The notes below the pieces were generated by a model that ran no database searches, was not told where the DNA came from, and saw only the letters and a list, made by a program, of their open reading frames with translations. This document shows, one piece after another, positions 57,501-64,000 of a stretch of DNA of 64,000 bases. The translations under genes and the position numbers were made by a program. Source of the stretch: Craterostigma plantagineum (taxonomy: Eukaryota > Streptophyta > Magnoliopsida > Lamiales > Linderniaceae). The stretch is from the NCBI GenBank assembly GCA_027422505.1, contig JAPQWV010000337.1:372001-436000 (forward strand), read 5' to 3'. Within the stretch, counting starts at the first letter, position 1. The number at the start of each line of letters is the position of its first letter.

Positions 57501-58071
57501 TCTTCCACTGGGGGAACTCAACAAGCTCTATAATATTTATCGCAATAAGTTTCCCCTGGACACTCACACAAGACGAGATGGTTATAGAGCTATCAAAGAG
57601 TGCATGCTGAGGCAGGTCAAGTACTTCGCTGCTCATGACTTCCAAATGGCCTTGGAAAGCAATATGAGCAAGGTCAACCTGACACGTCCAGACAACAGAT
57701 ATAAGGATCTCGAAAAGTTTGATGAGGGATTTATCTTCCTTGAACCACAACCAGGGGTCACCTATCTACAAGCTCAGAAGAAAGTAAAGCAGGTGCTACT
57801 TCTGTCAGAGATCTCCAAATTTTCAGATGGAACATTGAAGATTATCCTCAACCAACTTCGAACCAAGAAGAAGACAGTTTCCGAAGAGGACAAACTAGAA
57901 GGAACAGAACTGGAAGAGAAAGATGTCCTACGGAAACTCATCGAGAAGATAAGATATCGGATCGTTCTTCGGAACGACATCAGACAGTTCGAGACTGCCC
58001 TTGGATTCAGGAAGACCTACTTAGCTCATAGAGAACCTCCACCTCCACCTCGCTCGAAGAAAAAGAAATGA
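54538..58071 (+). CDS. Large extra 3' ORF of Copia 2, 1177 codons, unknown function
   Basis: Intact frame from the ATG at 54538, directly after an A-rich stretch, to 58071. The N-terminal domain (about residues 1-270) contains VYLQQFWGTMKTK, a motif shared with extra proteins of similar Copia elements in other eudicots as I recall them. Residues 280-590 are a low-complexity Pro/Ser/Thr/Glu region. Around 715-760 lies an arginine/glycine-rich stretch (ARGGRGRTRGVQTRGG) next to a basic patch (SSKRPRTT), as found in RNA-binding proteins. The C-terminal third (about 780-1177) is charged, helical-looking and ends with a proline run and KKKK. I see no signal peptide or membrane segment, so envelope-like is not a good label. 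Its position after pol matches the extra ORF of Sirevirus-type elements. Confidence 0.85.
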   Translation: MTTPTDIVYPTSQLITIKDNNFQLDLHTFKCKDEVILSILRNHHLGYAFSASVQVPTVYLQQFWGTMKTKIAQDNSIYYEAQIANETVSITSDLIRSILRLPSQPHYEPEASENELVDDMMKMGYYTPIKFVSHFQNSMIPHPWRTLFTFVNKCFSPKHSGWDRCNITILRIFHGIVFRRNYDFVKLIITDLDDQLHQRSKSKRPQNLPYPRWFSLIINHFLTTTQGIPSRPAEENFTPPKLRYLQKGKSDDKYSRKAMPIPRELLVLANPDHIDAYYSVYKVPHPMTQDNPPESNPGVSETERAERSERERESETLTETTETNPIPHAPQSSSQETILDQPPPSSEHTIPEPSLDEQPHIVVPETITTAITQSERAGSLPRIEDVVVDPTTHERTPPDHSLVSQQTSVSTQREPPQTSSSSVPVSESTQEIPIPVTQTEPQPDPQATTFIEEPQIEALQGLDGSLSDVDDFSSSPSASHRTEPSSGRVLTGRLDDPGDTLTQARPTDVATTTRAPSPIDASQGVVGRPKDPEVPRTSGDEGHRPEPSSERVPTAPSSGAGSIPTQVTTAYLENRLFEFFETVTLPRVKGLIKEAVQATSTDKGKAPISDQPPPQQPVLPRLLTLPPRNPPTPNLYTVPLLELFDVGIARMIELDSNRSFEEEDLYRKLVAGGVIPSQDASIPTETCRQEGPSQKRRHDDPDDQDRPEGESSKRPRTTSSVARGGRGRTRGVQTRGGSSSRPPNPPPRSSRGRQATPGPNQTTSLGGVESAPSRISTQPVQATTTPRQKDPQDYIGRYILDEEWMTRTETAEESRLRIESVRNLLKAAAADFCFIEREEEEQGENPEAELPELPELLQHQVPEEPTPGYEFIETRWRNAKIKAPFLEDLYPKIWRKEEEIKGVNELNLRGLEHLRGTYRGLSHQIMLWEVTAKKGMNRDQYRKYMRDQSAICDIVDVEWAVGRYVGPVFVIDRYDRKIVRYSEADLPYLPLGELNKLYNIYRNKFPLDTHTRRDGYRAIKECMLRQVKYFAAHDFQMALESNMSKVNLTRPDNRYKDLEKFDEGFIFLEPQPGVTYLQAQKKVKQVLLLSEISKFSDGTLKIILNQLRTKKKTVSEEDKLEGTELEEKDVLRKLIEKIRYRIVLRNDIRQFETALGFRKTYLAHREPPPPPRSKKKK

Positions 58072-58110
58072 AGACTTAGTTTATTTGCTCGATTGTAATT
58101 TGGACACTTA

Positions 58111-58119
58111 GGGGAGAAT
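58111..58119 (+). other. Polypurine tract of Copia 2
   Basis: AGGGGAGAA immediately before the 3' LTR. Confidence 0.85.
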
Positions 58120-58413
58120 GTTAGGAATATTTTAGAAGTGTCCAAAATATTAATTCTAAGTCTTGTAATTTCTTTTCTATGTATTTTATAGATGTTCTAT
58201 TTATGTATTTGGGTTGTAGTTGTAATGGGCTTGTTAGGGGGCCAATGGGCTTAAATACCTCACAAGGTATTTAAGCTTAAACCCTAACTTCATTAATGTA
58301 AGTTTCCATTTTGCTAAAATCTCACGTACTCAACACTAAACCTCAAAAGCAAACTATTCACATATTACGAAGGTTTAATCTGTTGAAGTGTTCTTGGATA
58401 ATCTGGATTTACA
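58120..58413 (+). repeat. 3' LTR of Copia 2
   Basis: 294 bases, almost identical to the 5' LTR, followed by TATTT. Confidence 0.95.
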
Positions 58414-58499
58414 TATTTCTAAATAAACCCGACTATAATAGTTATCTTCTCAGATTAGACCCGTGTTACCTTTAACCTATTCAACAGGTTAAATTTTTT

Positions 58500-59436
58500 A
58501 TTTTTTAATTGTTTTTCTTCTTTTACTTTTCTATTTGAATAATTATTTTTCACACTTTAAAATAAATCGCAAAATTTGGAAATAAATATTTCAACGAACA
58601 TCCCAAGAAATTCTTAGTAAAATAACTAAAAATATAAATAAATCGAAGTTTAAAACAATAAAAAAATGTATGAAAAAAGTCATGTTACTTTAAATATTAA
58701 TTAAAGCTTAAAAAATAATTCCAACATGAAAAGAATTTAAAAAATCAAAACAAAATATTTTCAGCGTAAATCCCACGAAATTCTTAGTACATTAATTAAT
58801 TTTTAATAAAATTTCATAAAAAAAGTATCAAATATTTAGACTGAAAATTCCTGAAATTACAAATAAGTATATCTCCAACATGAATGAAATACAAAAAGCA
58901 AAATAAAAAATTTGCACAAAAATCCTCAAAAACTGCCAAAAAAAAAAAAATCTACGCGAACTTAATATAAATAAAACATAATCAAAAGTTTAGAAAATAA
59001 AAAAATGAAATTTAAAATATCTCCACGAAAATATTTATTAAGAACTTCGTCTGCTTGAATATTTTAATTTTATTTGATAATTTACTTATTTATAATTTCA
59101 GGAAATTCCGGTCTAAATATTTGATACTTTGTTTATGAAATTTTCAAAAAGTCTAGTTGTACCAAGAAGTTCATGGCATTTACTCTGAAAATTTTTTGTT
59201 TTGATTTTTAAATTCTTATCATGTTGGAGTTAATTTTTTAGGTTTAATTAATAAAATAAAATGACTTTTTTAATACATTATTTTTATTTTTTAAAACTTT
59301 GATTTTTTTTTTTAAATTTATTTATTAATAATTTCTTGTGATGTTCGTCGAAATATTTACTTTCAAATTTTGAGTTATTTTGAAGTGTGAAAAATAGAAA
59401 AGGAAAAGAAGAAAAAAAATTAAAAAAGAAAAACAT
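58500..59436. mobile_element. AT-rich foldback element inside the MULE left arm
   Basis: Arms of roughly 390 bases are diverged reverse complements. Left TTCAACGAACATCCCAAGAA against right TTCTTGTGATGTTCGTCGAA, and left GTATCAAATATTTAGACTGAAA against its complement near 59120. No ORF. It separates two blocks of the MULE inverted repeat, so it inserted there. The target duplication is not resolved. Confidence 0.7.
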
Positions 59437-60725
59437 TTACGGCAATCTACACATAAATATCCAATACAAAACTAAAAAGCCACTTAGGTACCTTGTCAGA
59501 CATATTTATAGCTAGGTACCCAATGGAATAAAAATTTCACACTTAGTACCTAATCACCTAAGATTACCAAAATACCCTTATTAAATGATTTAGAATTTCA
59601 TTTCAGTTTTTTTTTCCTCTGCAAAAATTGAGCTCCAGCCCGCCGTCGACGAATTTCTTCTTGCCGACCACCTCCTTCTGCTCGTGCTGGCGCCGGACAA
59701 GGATCGAAGAGCCCCTTGAACGTTGGGTTCTCGATTTTGGGCGTTGATTTTGCCAGGTAAGCTTTTCTTTTGGTTTTGGGTTTTGTTAATCGGTTTCACG
59801 CGTTTGTTCAAGGTTTAGCCCAAAATCCGGGAGTTCAATGCGATCCAAGAGCTCCACATAAGAGTGGAATGTTAGGATTTGATAGTCATTGAGGCTAATC
59901 CATCGAGATTTCGGATTTTTTTTATATAACTGTTACGACGTACCATTTCTTATGAATATTACGTACCATTGTATGTTGTTTTACCGTACCTAAATATATT
60001 ATGCGACATAGTTCGATTGGACATGTATGTTATGTAGTATCTTTATATATTTATATTACGTACCAAGTAACCTGTCTGTACGGTACCAAAATGTCCAGTT
60101 ATGCAGTACCAATCTAAACTATACGCCGTACCATTTATACGGGTTGCCATATTATCTAAAAAATATGGCGTCAGCAAATTCGGTTGGTTGTGGGACGTTA
60201 TTTGCAATGTGTGAGTATAAAAGGGGGTCTTCCTTACTATTAATCAATGAAGCAACGACGCTTATCAATATATACGTATCCCTCCAAAGTAGGTGGTCGG
60301 ATATCGATTCCCGGCATGGCTCATTCTTTCTGTCTAAATGATGCCAGTAGGTCATTGTTTTGTTCAAATGTGTCAATAGGATATGGCTAATTGTTTTTGT
60401 CTAAATTTGGTACTGTAATGACTGCTAGTTTGGCATAGTGATATATGCACATTTGGCTCCGTAATATATGAAAAAATTTGGTACTGTAATGACTGCCAGT
60501 TTGGTACTGTAATATATGCCAGTTTGATACCCTAAGATATGCATATTTGGTACCGTAACCTATGCCAGTTTGGTAATGTATGCACATTTGGCACCGTAAT
60601 ATATGTACAAAAAAAACCAACATAAACAACCAAAGGTCTCCAAACAGTCCCATCCTCAACCCAAAATAAGTTAACCAAACTAAACAACACAGTCTCCAAA
60701 GAGTCTAACAGCATATCCAAGAAAC
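59437..60725. other. MULE interior with GTACC-rich repeats, no gene
   Basis: Inner part of the left inverted repeat, then a GC-richer patch (59625-59755) ending in CCAG|GTAAGC, a possible exon end with splice donor on +. A region rich in GGTACC/GTACCA words follows, and a loose repeat of TTTGGTACTGTAAT.ATATGCCAG at about 60405-60600. Confidence 0.5.
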
Positions 60726-61395
60726 TTAGTGAAAAAGATCTAGCATACAACTACGCTCGTCACGTAAAATGCGAGCAGCCATAGAAGTACGATACACATC
60801 CATGCTGACTTCTTTGCCATATTTCTCGAACTCTGGGGTGTCGACAACGTACTCCTCTATGGTCAAACAGGCATGCACCCCGCAGTCTACGTCGCCAAAT
60901 TGGGGCCTGTTAAACTCCGGATTCACGGTCTTCGTACATTGATAATCGTACTTCAATGACTAATACTTCGTCAGAAAATCAGCCTGCACAATATAAAAAC
61001 GACATTAACGCAGACTGCAACATAGTTGACGAAATATGCCCAATGTTAAGACTTACGAAGGCTCTAGCGGCCCAGGTCATCTTATGCGAGGCCATCGGAT
61101 CCCGAACGTAGAACTTTCGCTCGTTGACCTTGTAGACGAGCACTCCCCAATGGTTACCTGTATTCACAGGTGTCAACCTAAATGTGTTCGCCTCTACGCT
61201 ATAACGCTTTATCAATGCCATGATTCGAGCAAACGAATGGCTCATCTTAGGCATATCTAAAAAAAATTAAAACGGGGACCTTCTTAGAGCTTCTTTTTTA
61301 TCCGTGGTCATGCTACCCTTCAAATTGTTTATGGTAGATCGAAACAGTGCAGGATTGCACCGGGAAGCCAGCTCAAATCTGTTCCGCGGAGGCAT
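60726..61395 (-). pseudogene. Ulp1-like (C48) cysteine protease gene of the MULE
   Basis: Exon blocks on the minus strand. 61395 downward gives MPPRNRFELASRCNPALF, a typical N-terminal box of MULE Ulp1 proteins. 61260-61057 gives VNTGNHWGVLVYKVNERKFYVRDPMASHK, with the His of the catalytic triad in NHW and the Asp in RDP. A 73-base GT-AG intron (61056-60984) follows. 60983-60726 then gives FNRPQFGDVDCGVHACLTIEEY with the oxyanion Gln and catalytic Cys. All four active-site residues are thus present. Defects are a stop after the first block (near 61268), loss of the long middle region usual in these proteins, and an in-frame TAG near 60961. Ulp1 enzymes cleave SUMO; what the MULE versions cut is not known. 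Confidence 0.75.
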
Positions 61396-61419
61396 TTCTG
61401 CAAAAAAATACACTGTCAG

Positions 61420-61745
61420 CAATCAGTACCATTATATTCACACAAGGGGTACCAATTTGACAAAACAGATGGTACCAAATGCAGTGATAATGTAGTACCA
61501 AAACAAATTGACCCCAGTCGATAAAACCAATGTTAACAAGCAGTACCATTTTACTCACATAAGGGGTACCAAATTGCCTAAACAGAGAGTACCTAATGCA
61601 GTGATAATGTAGTACCAAAAAAATTGACCCAATTCGACCACTTTTGGCAAGCAGTACCATTTTATTCACACAAGGGGTACCAATATGCCAAAATAGAGGG
61701 TACCAAATGCAGTTACAACGTAGTACCACAACAAATTGACCCCAT
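61420..61745. repeat. ~115-bp tandem repeat in MULE
   Basis: Three copies of a unit with CAGTACCATT, then CACA.AAGGGGTACCAA, TACC.AATGCAGT and TAGTACCA.AA.AAATTGACCC. GTACC occurs several times per copy. It lies upstream of the Ulp1-like gene on its strand. Confidence 0.85.
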
Positions 61746-62255
61746 TCGAAATAACCAAAATCGACCCATTCCAAAAAAACCCCAAATCAAGCAGCCACGA
61801 CGAAATACACGCACAAAAAAACCCTAATCGACCAACAAATCAATGTCATTCCAAAAACACGCACAAAAAACCCTAATCGTGACGAAATGCGACCACTTAC
61901 GGTAATACTGTGAATGACTTACCAAACGATTTCAGAAGGGAATACAACGACGAACGAGTGGACAGACGACGTAGAATCTGAAGCCAAAAAAACCCGGGTC
62001 GATTTCTGGCAAGCAATCGCGCGATTTGGTTTGGGGCTGTGCGATTTTTTCTTTTTCTTTTTTATGAGCGATCGAACGTGAAATAAGAAACAAGGTAAGA
62101 GATGTAAAAAAACCAGTTCTAGTAGGGGTAAATCCGTCAGTTAGGTACCTATCAGTAAAATAAAATTCAACTAGGTACCTAGGTTAAAAATTACACTGAC
62201 AGGGGACTGAACTGTTTTATTTTTATTGATGTAGGTATTTAAGTGTTGAATCCCC
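61746..62255. other. MULE right subterminal region
   Basis: Probable promoter side of the minus-strand gene. Contains a duplicated phrase AACACGCACAAAAAACCCTA near 61805-61875 and the inner part of the inverted repeat with TAGGTACCTA palindromes (62134, 62170). Confidence 0.5.
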
Positions 62256-62404
62256 AAAAATTTAACCTGTTGAATAGGTTAAAGGAAACACGGGTCTAAT
62301 ATGAGAAGAAAACTATTATAGTTGGGTTTATTGAGAAATAACTTAAAGTTAGGTTTATTTTTAGAAGAAAGTCAATAGGATGTATTATTTACACCAAATT
62401 TTCC
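62256..62404. repeat. Right terminal inverted repeat of the Ulp1-bearing MULE
   Basis: 149 bases, the complement of 44416-44484 joined to 58419-58499 with few differences. Ends AATTTTCC and is followed by TATATTTTA. Confidence 0.9.
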
Positions 62405-62413
62405 TATATTTTA

Positions 62414-64000
62414 TATTTTAAACTTTTTATATTATTCATGAAATGTTTCAAAAAATAAAATTTTAAAGTAAGGATAAAATTGTAATAAACTAAAATATTA
62501 TGGGTGGAATGGTAGAAACACTTGACAGACCAATTGACAATTTTAGACCCAGGGTCTTTATATAAGAGTTTTAGACCAAAGGTGAGTTCAATTGAGATTT
62601 TCTTTAGAGAAAATACAACAAAATATTATATTCAGGATTCACCATACTTAAAAAAAAACCTTTCTTTTTATTGGATTCTCGAAACAAAAAAAAAAAAGAA
62701 ATAACGTGAAGTTTAATATATAAATGTAATTTAGTAGATCAATCGGAGTGAAATTTTGCAAGTAGAATCTTTTGAAATGTTTTAGTCCATGAAATAAATC
62801 ATGCTCATTACATCCCAATTTCCTGCTTTTATTACTACTTTTTTAATAGGTAATTCTATTCGCACCCCTATATTTATGATACACCCCCTATAAATCATGA
62901 GTTTTTTCAAGCTTAACTAAATCTTTATTGGTTGTATCCTCTCACATATTTTTTGCATACAACTTGATAATAAGATTATACCATCAACTTTGTTGGTTGT
63001 ATTCCGTAAACATATTTAACGCAAGGAATTATTATTTTCATTTATTTTTCATACGAATAATATTGTTAATCTCTCATAAATATATAATTTATAATTATAA
63101 TTCTGCAAAAATATATTAATTATCTTTGTTTGTCATATTATTATGTTATATTTATATGTAATTGTGGTTGTGACCGAATTAACTTATAAATGTCTCTCAA
63201 TATTTTTTTATAAGTTAATAAGACATATTATGTTATATTATTATTTTTATTTAATAAGTCAATTTGTTTGTAACTTTAAAAATATTAACACTTTTTAAAT
63301 TAAATGTAACAAAATATATTAATATGCAAGGTGTTAATGAAGTAAATTAATTAACAAATTATTATGTTGAATTGAAGAGGAAAAAATTTAGAGAAATAAC
63401 TTTTACAAATTTCATGTTGTTTTGAATTTAATAATGGAAAGTATTAAATTGTTAAGGCGGTGTAAATAGTATTTTATTGACCTCAGGGGGTGTGAATAGT
63501 AGTGTAAAATTTAAATTAGAGGCATTAAGTAAAGCTAGCCTTTTAATCTAATTAAACTTTATTGACGTAATAACATCTCCAAATTGGGATCCCTCGAGTC
63601 GATATATTAGGGACTAAAAGCACTTACCTCATTTGCGTCGCCCTTTAAATTGAGATACAGTTGGTTTTGAAAATTTTTCTTTGTAGATGGATTTCAAAGC
63701 TAGTGAAAAATAGTATATTTTGCAAACAAGTTTGTCTGTTGAATATGCAAGAGTATAGAAGAGTCTTATCTTGATAGTCCATATCAAATCTAACGGCTCA
63801 GATTAAATCGGTGCTTAACTCGAAAAAGCTCGTTAATACGTCTGATAAAGCAGCAAGTACAATCCATCAGTGCACAGCCGCTGTAACAACTGATAAAGCT
63901 TGAATCTTGATTCTTTTTTTTTTTTTTGGCTGACCCCCTCGAGGGTAATGTTCACTAAATAAAAAGAGTGGTACAGTGTTAGCGGCATGCCGCAACCCAA
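62414..64000. other. AT-rich DNA, no gene
   Basis: No reading frame of interest. Holds one probable MITE (62855-63500). The last 100 bases contain GCTGACCCCCTCGAGGG, which may be the end of another repeat running out of the window. Confidence 0.45.
62855..63500. mobile_element. Probable MITE with inverted ends
   Basis: Left TCTATTCGCACCCCTATATT...CACCCCCT and right AGGGGGTGTGAATAGTAGTG plus GGCGGTGTAAATAGTA are complementary ends of about 50 bases around an AT-rich centre. No ORF; target duplication not resolved. Confidence 0.6.

Larger units (their letters stand above)
44485..58413 (+). mobile_element. Ty1/Copia retrotransposon 2 (Sirevirus-like) with extra 3' ORF, young
   Basis: LTRs 44485-44780 and 58120-58413 (TGTTAG...TTACA) are almost identical, differing in length by two bases, and are flanked by TATTT (44480-44484; 58414-58418). 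Internal order: tRNA-Met primer site, a 1.1-kb leader with a TTTGCGAA motif array, gag, pol in another frame, a cluster of PPT-like motifs, a second TTTGCGAA array, a 1177-codon extra ORF, PPT, LTR. Its size (13.9 kb), multiple PPT motifs and extra 3' ORF suggest the Sirevirus group, but the lineage was not tested. It inserted in the left arm of the Ulp1-bearing MULE. Confidence 0.9.
44416..62404. mobile_element. Mutator-like element with Ulp1-type protease gene, carrying nested insertions
   Basis: Long terminal inverted repeats begin GGAAAATTTGGTGTAAATAA. The right copy (62256-62404) matches the left copy once Copia 2 is removed (44416-44484 joined to 58419-58499). The similarity continues more weakly inside (about 59437-59580 against 62110-62255), beyond a foldback insertion. 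The 9-bp duplication TATATTTTA is perfect (44407-44415 and 62405-62413). Without Copia 2 and the foldback it is about 3.1 kb. The only recognisable gene is a minus-strand Ulp1-like cysteine protease; no transposase is present. Ulp1-bearing MULEs (Kaonashi type) are known in plants. Confidence 0.85.

Noticed and set aside
54538..58071. Envelope-like protein
   Set aside because: No signal peptide or membrane segment is visible; described as an extra ORF of unknown function instead.
61260..61290. Possible intron joining the first Ulp1 block to the next
   Set aside because: GT to AG distance is only about two dozen bases; more likely an internal deletion with a stop.
1..64000. tRNA, rRNA or other structured RNA genes
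   Set aside because: None could be recognised by eye; the only tRNA-related sequences are retrotransposon primer sites. A covariance-model scan would settle this.

Overview
This is plant nuclear DNA, most likely from a flowering plant and probably a eudicot (the family-level call is inference). The evidence is a LysM-receptor-kinase-like gene, a calmodulin-like gene and a nucleolar gar2-like gene with GT-AG introns, plus Ty1/Copia and Ty3/Gypsy retrotransposons with tRNA-primed leaders and Mutator-like (MULE) DNA transposons with 9-bp target duplications. No bacterial, CRISPR, rRNA or tRNA gene was seen. Most of the window is a nested transposon island, and every host-type gene recognised is broken.

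Layout. 1-2.4 kb: a foldback element, then a LYK-like pseudokinase gene without its LysM ectodomain and with a 1-base frameshift. 4.1-9.9 kb: a decayed MULE carrying a plant-mobile-domain (PMD) gene on + and a MULE transposase on -, with arrays of short AACTCGTA/TACGAGTT palindromes at both ends. 10.15-10.6 kb: a calmodulin-like pseudogene. 11.8-20.0 kb: a minus-strand multi-exon pseudogene of the nucleolar gar2-like family, whose last exon is split by Copia element 1 (12062-17173, duplication GTATT). 20.7-39.5 kb: Tat-type Gypsy element A with gag, pol, dual RNase H and an antisense ORF in its 3' region. Inside its gag-protease junction sits element B (23355-31294, duplication GTCCC), a non-coding relative full of hairpin-rich tandem repeats. 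After the second LTR of A another leader/gag start begins and is cut at about 39950 by a fragment of the same MULE family. 42.3-43.7 kb: a foldback MULE (duplication TTTTTATAC), perhaps inside an older DNA element. 44.4-62.4 kb: a MULE (duplication TATATTTTA) carrying an Ulp1-type SUMO-protease-like gene. Its left inverted repeat is interrupted by the 13.9-kb, young-looking Copia element 2 (44485-58413, duplication TATTT) and by another foldback. 62.4-64.0 kb: AT-rich DNA with a probable MITE.

How the parts relate. The 5- and 9-bp target duplications give an insertion order. B lies inside A; Copia 1 lies inside a host gene; Copia 2 lies inside a MULE arm. B shares LTR ends, a primer-site-like motif, a pre-PPT hairpin and an antisense coiled-coil remnant with A, so it is probably mobilised by A-type proteins. 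Copia 2 is the best preserved element: pol and a large extra 3' ORF (1177 codons) are both open, and each translated module is preceded by a long array of the motif TTTGCGAA. The items most worth following up are that motif array with the extra ORF, the repeated hairpin-PPT cassettes of A and B, and the promoter hairpins in both Copia LTR families.
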